Shown one piece after another: positions 37,175 to 43,860 of a stretch of DNA of 43,860 bases; within the stretch, counting starts at the first letter, position 1; each line of letters opens with the position of its first letter. The translations under genes were made by a program, and so were the position numbers. This DNA comes from Acidobacteriaceae bacterium (GTDB lineage: Bacteria > Acidobacteriota > Terriglobia > Terriglobales > Acidobacteriaceae), in contig DAHXNK010000006.1 in the NCBI GenBank assembly GCA_027365415.1, positions 1-43,860 on the forward strand, written 5' to 3'. The notes below the pieces were generated by a model. The model ran no database searches, was not told the origin of the DNA, and saw nothing but the letters and a program-made list of their open reading frames with translations.

Positions 37175-39298
37175 CTATCCCGGCGCAGTCGCTCCGTCGC
37201 GCAAAACTCCACCAAGTTGAGCGAGTGCGGCCATTACCTGCTCGGCCCATCCTTGAATCTCTTCGTCGCGCAGCGTGCGCTCCTGCGATTGGAAGACTGT
37301 CCGCACCAACAGCGAATAGCTGCCCTGCGGAACGGTCTTTCCTTTGGCATCGCGAAAGATTTCCAGCGCTTCAAGCGGGCGCATCGCCGTAATACCCAAC
37401 GCGGTGAGTGAGGCCGCAATCTGCTCCCACCGAACCGCATCGGAAAAAATGAAGGAGAAATCGCGCGTCACCGCAGGGAAGCGCGAGAGCGGCTGGATCG
37501 CGGGTAGACGCAGCACGTGGCGAAAGAGCAGCGCCAGATCAAGCTCACCGACAAAAACCGGCTGCTTCAGCTTGCGCTGCGTGGACTCCGCTTCCGCGAG
37601 CTGGCCGAAGTAGCCAAGCGTATGACCATCCAGAACAATGCGCGCCGCGCGGCCCGGATGCAGCCACGCAGCAGCGTTTTCTATGGGCGCAAAGGCGAGC
37701 GAGGCGAATGAGAAGCCAGCCAGCAGTTCTTCGACAATGCCTTTGATGTCATAAAAACTATATCCCCGCGCTGCTGTGTGGGCGCTGGCCAAGATATTTC
37801 CTGTCGCGCCGATGGCGAGCGATGGCCGCTCCTGTACACGGTCGGTATTGCCGTGGAATACCGTTCCCATCTCAAAGAGGCGGACGTTATCGACGCCATG
37901 ATTCAGATTGTGCGCCAGCATGGCCAGCATTCCCGGAAGCAGGGATGGCCGTAGATGGCCGGCCTCCTCGCTGAGCGGATTGCCGAGCGGAACAGAACTG
38001 TGTCCCTGCGGCGCGAAGGTCGCCGCGTCGTCTGCCGAGCAAAATGTACTGAAAACCGTCTCGGTATATCCAGCGGCCAGCAGCTTGCGGCGAACGGTGC
38101 GCTCTTGGCTGGCGTGCGGCAGCTCAACCACACTGCCAGAAAATGCAGGCAGCGTATTTGCAAAGCGATTGTAGCCATGCAGCCGCGCAATCTCTTCAAT
38201 CAGGTCAATGTCGCGCTCCAGATCAAGCCGCCAACTGGGCAACTCGACGGAGAGCGTGCCCGCGTCAGAAGATTTTTTCATGCGGCAACCCAGCGCCGTC
38301 AGATAGCGCTCGATAGTCGCCGCGTCGAGTGGATGAGCTTCTTCTGTGCGGCCAAGAATGCGCGTGACATCATGCAGAGCAAGCTGTACCACAGGCCGAT
38401 GCAACGTGCGCGCCGCTTGCTCCGGCACGATCACGTCGAGCATCTCGCCTTCCAGTTCACCGCCAGCAGCCAGAATCAAACGGCAGACCATTGCTGAGGC
38501 GATGGGTGGCGCGGCAAAATCCGCTCCGCGCTCAAAGCGATGCGAGGCGTCGGTATGCAGGCCATGTCGCCGCGACGACCGACGCACACTAGCTGGATCA
38601 AACCATGCCGCCTCGACCAAAATGTTTTTTGTTTCGGGAGTAATCATCGTCTCCCAGCCGCCCATCACGCCTGCCAGAGCCAGTGCTTTGCGCTCGTCGG
38701 CAACAACCAGATCGTCGGCGACCAAGGTGCGCTCGGTTCCATCGAGCAGCTTCAGTCGCTCGCCATCGCGAGCGCGACGGACGACGATGGCTCCTTCCAC
38801 TTTGTCCAGATCGAAGGCGTGCGTGGGATGACCCATCGCTTGCACAACAAAATTCGTCGCGTCCACGGCGTTGCTGATCTGCTTCTGTTCCAGCAGCGCA
38901 AAGCGGCCCGCGACTTCCGCAGCCGAGGGCGCAATCGTCACCTTCCGCAACACCCGCGCAGTAAAGCGTCCGCAGAGATCGGGAGCTTCGATGCGAATCG
39001 CAATGCGCGGTGCTGATGTTGGCTTAGCTTGCGGCAGCGACTCATCCAGCGGCAACAGCGGAACGTTATAGATCGCCGCTGCCTCTCGCGCAATGCCGTA
39101 ATGGTTCATGGCATCGACGCGGTTGGTGGTAATGTCCATGTCGAAGAGGGAGCCGTGCGTCGCGCCGAGATCACTCGCAGGAAGATCGAAAACACCTTCG
39201 ACAGCGATGCCGCGCAGCGTCAGGTCATCGGCCAACTGACGGTCGGAGACAGCGAGGGTAGGCATATAAGCGCGCAGCCATTGGGAGAGTATTCTCAC
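37175..39298 (-). CDS. pheT: phenylalanyl-tRNA synthetase beta subunit, lacking the EMAP-type tRNA-binding domain
   Basis: At 707 residues this is about 90 shorter than the usual bacterial PheT. The N-terminal start (RILSQWLRAYMP, DDLTLRGIAVEGV) runs through a linker of about 16 residues straight into MDITTNRVDAMNHYGIAREA, the segment at about residue 150 of E. coli PheT. The OB-fold tRNA-binding domain between them is missing. The rest is normal: B3/B4 editing domain, B5, and the C-terminal anticodon-binding FDX-ACB domain (LSRFPAVTRDFSFIF). The GTG start overlaps the pheS stop by 4 bp (GTGA). Confidence 0.95.
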   Translation of the reverse strand: MRILSQWLRAYMPTLAVSDRQLADDLTLRGIAVEGVFDLPASDLGATHGSLFDMDITTNRVDAMNHYGIAREAAAIYNVPLLPLDESLPQAKPTSAPRIAIRIEAPDLCGRFTARVLRKVTIAPSAAEVAGRFALLEQKQISNAVDATNFVVQAMGHPTHAFDLDKVEGAIVVRRARDGERLKLLDGTERTLVADDLVVADERKALALAGVMGGWETMITPETKNILVEAAWFDPASVRRSSRRHGLHTDASHRFERGADFAAPPIASAMVCRLILAAGGELEGEMLDVIVPEQAARTLHRPVVQLALHDVTRILGRTEEAHPLDAATIERYLTALGCRMKKSSDAGTLSVELPSWRLDLERDIDLIEEIARLHGYNRFANTLPAFSGSVVELPHASQERTVRRKLLAAGYTETVFSTFCSADDAATFAPQGHSSVPLGNPLSEEAGHLRPSLLPGMLAMLAHNLNHGVDNVRLFEMGTVFHGNTDRVQERPSLAIGATGNILASAHTAARGYSFYDIKGIVEELLAGFSFASLAFAPIENAAAWLHPGRAARIVLDGHTLGYFGQLAEAESTQRKLKQPVFVGELDLALLFRHVLRLPAIQPLSRFPAVTRDFSFIFSDAVRWEQIAASLTALGITAMRPLEALEIFRDAKGKTVPQGSYSLLVRTVFQSQERTLRDEEIQGWAEQVMAALAQLGGVLRDGATAPG

Positions 39299-40416
39299 GC
39301 GAACTGCTCCAGAAAGCGCATGTCGCCAGAGTAGAGCAGGCCGATGTCGCTGATGCCGTACTTCATCATCGCAATGCGGTCGATGCCCATGCCAAAGGCG
39401 AAGCCAGAGATTTTCTTCGGATCGTAGGCCGATTGCTTCTCGCGCACAAATCCAAAAACCGCCGGATCGACCATGCCGCAGCCCAGCAACTCAATCCAGC
39501 CAGAGTGTTTGCATTTGCGGCAGCCCTTGCCACTACAGAAGATGCAACTGATCTGCACGTCGGCGCTGGGTTCAGTAAATGGAAAGAAGGACGGAAAGAA
39601 GCGCGTCTTGACGCTCGATCCGAAAAGCTCCTTCATCGCGTGGTCGAGCGTGCCCTTCAGATCGCTGAAGGTGATGTTGGTATCCACACACAATCCTTCA
39701 ACCTGATGAAAGATCGGCGAGTGGGTTGCGTCCGCAGCATCGTTGCGGTGCACCTTGCCGGGGATGACGATGCGCAAAGGCGGCGGTTGCTGCTCCATCG
39801 TGCGAATCTGCACGGGAGAGGTGTGCGTGCGCAGCAGCAGACGCTCGCGCAGCGGCTTCTTTTCTTGCCCGGCAACGACCAGCGTATCCTGGGTATCCCG
39901 CGCGGGATGGTTCGGCGGAAAATTCAGGCTTTCAAAATTGTAGTAATCCGTCTCCACCTCCGGGCCGATGCCGACGGAGTAACCCATGCGCTCGAAGATG
40001 CCAACGACCTCATGCAGTGTCTTGATGAGCGGATGCTCCGCGCCCAGGCCGGGACGAATACCGGGCAGCGTAATGTCGAGCGCATCGGAAATTGGGCCAG
40101 CGCTTCGGCCTGCGGCACGCGCGGCAACAGATGGAGAGCCTGCATCGAGCGCCTGCTCAATCTGCTCTTTCAGTTGATTGAAACGCTGTCCGATGGCTTT
40201 TTTTGCCTCGACAGGTGCGGTCTTCAGCCACGCCTCGCCAATACTTTTCAGCCGACCCTGCTTGCGGCCCAGCCAGTACAGGCGAAACTTCTCGCGGTCG
40301 TCGGCAGAAACCATGCGTGCGGCTTCCTGCTGCACGGAGCGCAGAAGCTCGCCAAAGGAGCGGTCAAGAGCTGCCACGTCAAAGGCGGTGAGCTGCGGAA
40401 TAGTTTCTTGCGACAT
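39295..40416 (-). CDS. pheS: phenylalanyl-tRNA synthetase alpha subunit
   Basis: From the ATG at 40416 the protein is 373 residues, with a coiled-coil N-terminus, class II motifs 2 (GKVHRNDAADATHSPIFHQV) and 3 (FAFGMGIDRIAMM), and the cysteine-rich insert CIFCSGKGCRKCKHSGW seen in many bacterial PheS. It forms the catalytic half of the alpha2-beta2 enzyme that charges tRNA-Phe. It is immediately upstream of, and overlaps, pheT. An upstream in-frame start at 40443 is not family-like. Confidence 0.95.
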   Translation of the reverse strand: MSQETIPQLTAFDVAALDRSFGELLRSVQQEAARMVSADDREKFRLYWLGRKQGRLKSIGEAWLKTAPVEAKKAIGQRFNQLKEQIEQALDAGSPSVAARAAGRSAGPISDALDITLPGIRPGLGAEHPLIKTLHEVVGIFERMGYSVGIGPEVETDYYNFESLNFPPNHPARDTQDTLVVAGQEKKPLRERLLLRTHTSPVQIRTMEQQPPPLRIVIPGKVHRNDAADATHSPIFHQVEGLCVDTNITFSDLKGTLDHAMKELFGSSVKTRFFPSFFPFTEPSADVQISCIFCSGKGCRKCKHSGWIELLGCGMVDPAVFGFVREKQSAYDPKKISGFAFGMGIDRIAMMKYGISDIGLLYSGDMRFLEQFA

Positions 40417-40470
40417 AAACGGTTGTCTATAAGGATAAATCACTCCTGCAAGTTGGAGTGGTTGGAGTAC

Positions 40471-41334
40471 TTAAACTGCATTGCTATTGCTGGCCAATGC
40501 CTGGAACGCGGTGGAGAGTCGGGGGGGAACCAGAAAGAGCATCTTGGTAGGAAGGTTTGTACTGGCAGTGATGGCTTGAAGTTGGAAGGCGTGGCCGGGG
40601 AAGGATCGGGTAAAGGCGAAAACGCGATAGTCATGCGGCTGCAAAAATTCAAACAGGCGAGCATCAGGTGAGGTCTCGGCTAACACAAGTGGTGAATGAG
40701 TCGCGAGTGTGTTCCGGGCACCTTCGAGGACCTGAAAATCCGCACCCTCGACATCAATTTTTATACCGGTGACGATTTGTGGCTGAGGAATCGTAAGGAA
40801 ATCAGCAACGAATTGGTCAATCGTCGTAATAGGGACTTGCTGAGTTGGGCTAGCACCATCCGATGCAGATTGAACAAGGTGAGAGATTTCAGAATCGGAG
40901 TGCGTGACGAAGCTGGCAATTCCATTCATCTTGCCCACGGCAACTGCATGTGCGGTTGCGCGCGGGGTATAAAGAGCAAGATTTTTTCGAAGCTTGGCAT
41001 GCGCCGCAAGGTCTGGCTCGAAAGCATGGATCGTCGCGACAAGGGGAAGCATGTAAAGAGAGTAGTAGCCGATGTTGGCGCCTACATCAAGAAATACCCC
41101 TGCAGAGTTCAGGTGGCGAGCAAAAAGCGCTTCGCTGCCCCAGTCAACATGACAACGGGTAATAAAAACTTCGCTTGCAAATTTGCTGGTGCGCGGCAAA
41201 ACCATGCGCGCACCGGTCGGCAGCGTAATGTGATTGTCTCGACGCAAGATGCGCTTTGAAGATTGGCGGAGAAGTGTGCGCCAAAGCCAGCGGATGGCAC
41301 CGACTTCACGGATAAATTCCCAGTTGATTTTCAT
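40471..41334 (-). CDS. FkbM-family methyltransferase
   Basis: The 287-residue protein has the SAM-binding motif FLDVGANIGYYSL and the family's post-motif AFEPD, with IKIDVEGADFQVLEGA near residue 190. FkbM-type enzymes O-methylate sugars or secondary metabolites; the substrate is not predictable. It lies 54 bp upstream of pheS on the same strand. The N-terminal 45 residues are basic and helical (WLWRTLLRQSSKRILRR). Confidence 0.82.
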   Translation of the reverse strand: MKINWEFIREVGAIRWLWRTLLRQSSKRILRRDNHITLPTGARMVLPRTSKFASEVFITRCHVDWGSEALFARHLNSAGVFLDVGANIGYYSLYMLPLVATIHAFEPDLAAHAKLRKNLALYTPRATAHAVAVGKMNGIASFVTHSDSEISHLVQSASDGASPTQQVPITTIDQFVADFLTIPQPQIVTGIKIDVEGADFQVLEGARNTLATHSPLVLAETSPDARLFEFLQPHDYRVFAFTRSFPGHAFQLQAITASTNLPTKMLFLVPPRLSTAFQALASNSNAV

Positions 41335-41449
41335 GACAGATCAAGCCTATCGCATTGGTACGAGATCAAAAAGCGTAGAGGTTGAGCGACCGGGGAGAAT
41401 AATCTTCGAGCTTGGGAATTTCAGAATTTGGCATTGGGGAACTGTTGGA

Positions 41450-41662
41450 TCACGCTGGAATTCTGATGTATTCGACTTCCGTGGTGGGTGGGGGTACGGC
41501 TTCACCGTCAAGGCGCATTCCATCAATGTGAAATGCAATGGCTTCCCGGATGAGCTTCTCCGTTTCTGATTTTGTTTTTCCTGTCGCGATGCAGCCGGGC
41601 AGGTCTGGAACGTATGCGCTCCAGTTGGCGTCAGAGTGTTCAAACAGCACAACGTATTTCAT
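41450..41662 (-). CDS. hicB: HicB-family antitoxin
   Basis: The 70-residue protein has the degenerate RNase H-like fold of HicB (MKYVVLFEHSD, SAYVPDLPGCIATGKTK, EAIAFHIDGMRLDGEAVPPP). It lacks a C-terminal DNA-binding domain, as in the short HicB type. Its ATG overlaps the stop of the hicA remnant (ATGA), the classical hicAB arrangement. The upstream toxin frame is interrupted, so it may be a leftover antitoxin. Confidence 0.85.
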   Translation of the reverse strand: MKYVVLFEHSDANWSAYVPDLPGCIATGKTKSETEKLIREAIAFHIDGMRLDGEAVPPPTTEVEYIRIPA

Positions 41663-41826
41663 CGTAGACCTGCCTGTTTCAAGGCGCTTTGCAGCGTCTT
41701 GGGATGTACTTCGTCGGAAGGATGCCCCGCAAGGTCACAGCTCCATTTTTTTTGCGAGTTCTTGTACTGCCGATGGCTGCCGCGAACCTTCACCCTGCTC
41801 TAGCAGCAAGTTTACACTGACTCCAT
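41659..41826 (-). pseudogene. hicA: hicA toxin remnant with in-frame stops
   Basis: The 3' two-thirds encode a clear HicA: VKVRGSHRQYKNSQ, LAGHPSDEVHPKTLQSALKQ and the AGLR ending before a TGA that overlaps hicB. The catalytic His (GSH) is present. The 5' part, from an ATG at 41826 in the same frame, contains TAA and TAG. The +1 frame reads NLLLEQGEG, which resembles the missing N-terminal helix, so a frameshift is the best reading. A GTG at 41793 could start a 44-residue truncated toxin. The remnant begins right at the terminator after rplT. Confidence 0.75.
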
Positions 41827-41854
41827 AGAAAACGGCGCAGCCGAAGCCGCGCCG
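41827..41854 (-). terminator. intrinsic terminator after rplT, UUCG tetraloop
   Basis: On the minus strand CGGCGCGGC-TTCG-GCTGCGCCG forms a 9 bp stem (one G-T pair) with a UUCG tetraloop, followed by TTTTCT. It lies 25 bp after the rplT stop and directly before the hicA ATG. It is the clearest terminator in the window, and its core resembles the palindrome at 16232-16251. Confidence 0.8.
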
Positions 41855-41878
41855 CATCTTTGTGAATCCTGCGCCGCG

Positions 41879-42265
41879 TTACGCTGCGACAGGCTTTGCG
41901 TCTTTTGCTGTTTGGAGCGCTGCCTTGGCCTGGGAGACCAGGCTAACGAAGCCAGCCTCATCGCGCACGGCGATGTCGGCCAGAATCTTGCGATCCAGCT
42001 CGATGCCAGCCAGTTTCAGGCCGTGCATGAACTGCGAATAGCTCAGACCACTCAGCTTGGTAGCTGCGCCGATGCGCACAATCCAGATGGAGCGATACTG
42101 GCGCTTCTTCTCTTTGCGTCCGCGATAGGCGAACTTCAATCCACGCTCAACGGCCTCTTCTGCAGCCTGGTAGAGCTTGGATTTGGTAAGGAAGTAGCCA
42201 CTGGCTCGCTTCAGGATTTTCTTGCGATAATTTTTGCGTTTATTGCCACGTTTTACGCGGGGCAT
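41879..42265 (-). CDS. rplT: 50S ribosomal protein L20
   Basis: From the ATG at 42265 the protein is 128 residues and matches L20: [57 protein letters not shown] and [21 protein letters not shown]20 binds 23S rRNA early in assembly. It follows rpmI with a 174 bp spacer in which no gene is seen. The upstream open frame to 42319 is not part of the protein. Confidence 0.97.
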   Translation of the reverse strand: MPRVKRGNKRKNYRKKILKRASGYFLTKSKLYQAAEEAVERGLKFAYRGRKEKKRQYRSIWIVRIGAATKLSGLSYSQFMHGLKLAGIELDRKILADIAVRDEAGFVSLVSQAKAALQTAKDAKPVAA

Positions 42266-42439
42266 GGTGGTTCTCCTTTTTGCGTTGCTTCGTGATGCGG
42301 CTGGAGGCAGGAGGCGCATCCCTTGCAGGAGTCGCTGGTTTACCTCTTCACACGCTTACTGGCTCTGGATCGTCTGCGGAACCCCATACCGGGCGTTCCG
42401 GGGGCCACGAACGCTTGCGGCCCAGCTTGTTAAGCCCGA

Positions 42440-42637
42440 TCAGGCATACGGAATCATGCGGGAAATCTTCGCGTGATCCGCTTTGGACACCAGGGCAGAG
42501 CTGGCCAGATGGCGCTTTACCTTGGTGGTCTTGGCGGTCAGAAGATGCCGCATGGTGGCTTGGCCGCGCTTGATCTTGCCGGTTCCGGTCTTCTTGAACC
42601 GCTTGGCAGCGCCACTATGTGTTTTTAACTTCGGCAT
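42440..42637 (-). CDS. rpmI: 50S ribosomal protein L35
   Basis: The 65-residue basic protein matches L35 ([45 protein letters not shown]). It precedes rplT, as usual. infC, which normally precedes rpmI, is absent; a small membrane-protein gene lies 110 bp upstream instead. Confidence 0.97.
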   Translation of the reverse strand: MPKLKTHSGAAKRFKKTGTGKIKRGQATMRHLLTAKTTKVKRHLASSALVSKADHAKISRMIPYA

Positions 42638-42747
42638 TCGTATCCTGCTTGCAAAAACAGTGTTTACAGCATCTCCGAGTATACGGGAATCCTGCCCAGA
42701 TCGCCAAGTGCCCCGCCCTAGAGACTGCTTACGCCTATTTACATCTA

Positions 42748-42990
42748 CTACAATTTCTTTCTCAAATACTCAAACCCTAGATAGCCGATCAGCGCGCAAA
42801 AGATGGCAATGCCGAAATTTGTCGGCGTAACGATATCCCGCAGGGCAAAGGCTAGGCTCTTGGCATGTCGAGTGGATGTGAACTCCCCCATCAGGAGATT
42901 GGAGTAAAAGAGAAAGACGATAAACGCCACCTCTACCACCGCTCTCCAGAGAACGACGCGCCACCGGGGATCGCTGGGACTGCGTGACAT
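42748..42990 (-). CDS. small two-helix membrane protein
   Basis: The 80-residue protein has a charged start ([17 protein letters not shown]), a helix ([16 protein letters not shown]), a polar middle, a second helix ([18 protein letters not shown]) and a basic tail RKKL. I recall a similar protein ending FEYLRKKL in acidobacteria, unverified. The start could also be TTG at 43005. TACGAT lies 6 nt before the ATG at 42990, a weak -10, so a leaderless transcript is possible. Function unknown. Confidence 0.68.
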   Translation of the reverse strand: MSRSPSDPRWRVVLWRAVVEVAFIVFLFYSNLLMGEFTSTRHAKSLAFALRDIVTPTNFGIAIFCALIGYLGFEYLRKKL

Positions 42991-43104
42991 GAATTGATCG
43001 TACAAGAATCAAGCGATAGAAATCGAAATCCAGAATCGAAAGCAGGACACTTCCGACTGCAAAGGCAGCTTCCTCATCAACACAAGCGGAGATTACGCGC
43101 TCCT

Positions 43105-43509
43105 CTATCGGGCAATCGCCTCCATCTCCACCAACACATCTTTGGGCAGCCGCGCCACCTCCACGGTCGAGCGAGCCGGAGGCACCGCGCCTGCCGCGAC
43201 AAAATACTCCGCGTAGACCGCATTCATCCCGGAGAAATCCTGCATGTCCTTTAGGAAAACTGTGGTCTTGACCACTCGCGTCAGATCGCTGTTTGCCGCC
43301 AGGAGAACAGCCTTCAGGCTGTCCAGCACACGGATCGTCTGCTCGCGAATGCCGCCGGGAACGACCTGTCCGGTTGCCGGATCGAGCGGAATCTGGCCGG
43401 AGGTAAACACGAAATCTCCGGTTCGGATGGCCTGCGTGTACGGCCCCAGAGCGGCTGGAGCGTCGGAGGTCTGCACAGCAATTTTCATTTTGTTTCCGTC
43501 TAAATCCAT
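43105..43509 (-). CDS. ridA: RidA-family enamine/imine deaminase
   Basis: The 134-residue protein matches RidA: TSDAPAALGPYTQAIRTGDF, TSGQIPLDPATGQVV, KTTVFLKDMQDFSGMNAVYA and the arginine-containing PPARSTVEVARLP. RidA destroys reactive enamine intermediates made by PLP enzymes. The ATG at 43509 has AGAGGA 8 nt upstream; an ATG at 43488 gives the more usual N-terminus (MKIAVQTSDAP). The gene is divergent from the secreted protein to the right. Confidence 0.92.
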   Translation of the reverse strand: MDLDGNKMKIAVQTSDAPAALGPYTQAIRTGDFVFTSGQIPLDPATGQVVPGGIREQTIRVLDSLKAVLLAANSDLTRVVKTTVFLKDMQDFSGMNAVYAEYFVAAGAVPPARSTVEVARLPKDVLVEMEAIAR

Positions 43510-43605
43510 GTAGGGTTCCTCTTGGATATTATGCAGGGAAACGCATTGCCTTTGTCTGCATAGAACGAGCCATGCCGAAACGGGCTATAACGGAACAGGA
43601 CACCC

Positions 43606-43860
43606 ATGCTGCGCTCTCCGCAACGCAATATCGCTATCGCTGCCATTTTGCTGGCCTCCTGCTGCGCTCCTGCCCGCGCTCTGGCGCAGGGCATCTCTCC
43701 TTCCGCAGCCAGCCCACATCGCGCCGCCAGACCGGGATCGACCGCGCCGCAAACCCGTGCTGCAAGCGCCTCTGCCCCGATGCCAAATGCCGCCGCCCTA
43801 AAGCAGCGCGTTCTGGACAATCTGAAAACCATGCAGGCGGAGCAGGAGCGGTATCTCTGC
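43606..43860 (+). CDS. secreted protein of unknown function, partial
   Basis: Eighty-five codons run from an ATG at 43606 to the window edge. A signal peptide (NIAIAAILLASCCAPARALA) is followed by an Ala/Pro/Ser-rich spacer and the start of a helical domain (LKQRVLDNLKTMQAEQERYL). A possible -10 (TATAAC, 43586-43591) precedes it. The rest is not visible. Confidence 0.6.
   Translation, partial: MLRSPQRNIAIAAILLASCCAPARALAQGISPSAASPHRAARPGSTAPQTRAASASAPMPNAAALKQRVLDNLKTMQAEQERYLC

Overview
The window (about 57% GC by eye) looks like a chromosomal segment of an acidobacterium of the Terriglobia/Acidobacteriaceae type. The main reasons are two 'VWFA-related Acidobacterial domain' proteins, a large TonB-dependent receptor with an N-terminal carboxypeptidase-regulatory-like domain, a CusF-SCO1 fusion, a DedA-rhodanese fusion, and several small membrane proteins that resemble acidobacterial families. 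No prophage, insertion sequence, CRISPR array, tRNA or rRNA was seen. Most of the window is ordinary housekeeping sequence. This taxonomic call is inference from family recognition, not a database search.

Layout, left to right. 1-4038 (minus) is a probable copper-handling cluster: a Cys/His/Met-rich secreted peptide, a TonB-dependent receptor, a CusF-SCO1 lipoprotein and a small membrane protein cut by the window edge. 4109-10586 (plus) is an AddAB-like helicase/nuclease pair for double-strand-break repair. 10583-13959 (minus) is pstC-pstA-pstB-phoU, without pstS. 14003-18665 (minus) holds a DedA-rhodanese fusion, a VWFA protein with a degenerate metal site, Dps, an HpnI-like glycosyltransferase and an orphan HspR-like regulator. 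19155-21119 (plus) has a stand-alone receiver protein with a structured leader, a lipoprotein and a zinc-ribbon membrane protein. 21219-24319 has rmuC (minus) and acpP-fabF (plus). 24359-26609 (minus) is tonB, an unlisted 46-codon membrane ORF, and miaA, in overlapping order. 26748-27916 (plus) is a mog-like gene and a VTT-domain membrane protein.

27924-30781 (minus) has a DUF6580-like protein, a metal-dependent hydrolase, a DUF2892 protein and a Cys-containing Crp/Fnr regulator with a clear palindromic operator between the last two. 30837-32891 (plus) is ligA. 32941-36976 (minus) runs zapB-like, zapA, 6S RNA, lgt, rluD-like and a second VWFA protein. 37175-41334 (minus) is FkbM methyltransferase, pheS and an unusually short pheT. 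41450-43509 (minus) contains ridA, a small membrane protein, rpmI, rplT with a UUCG terminator, and a hicAB locus whose toxin reading frame is broken. A secreted protein begins at 43606 (plus) and runs off the edge.

How the genes work together. Several genes share operon-type overlaps (pstA/pstB/phoU, pheS/pheT, tonB/small ORF/miaA, receptor/SCO1, hicA/hicB). Three genes (addB-like, mog-like, ligA) lack a Shine-Dalgarno sequence and have a -10-like hexamer 6-7 nt before the start codon, which suggests leaderless mRNAs. The best non-coding discovery is a 6S RNA gene between zapA and lgt, supported by a long compensated hairpin, a promoter and a U-rich end.
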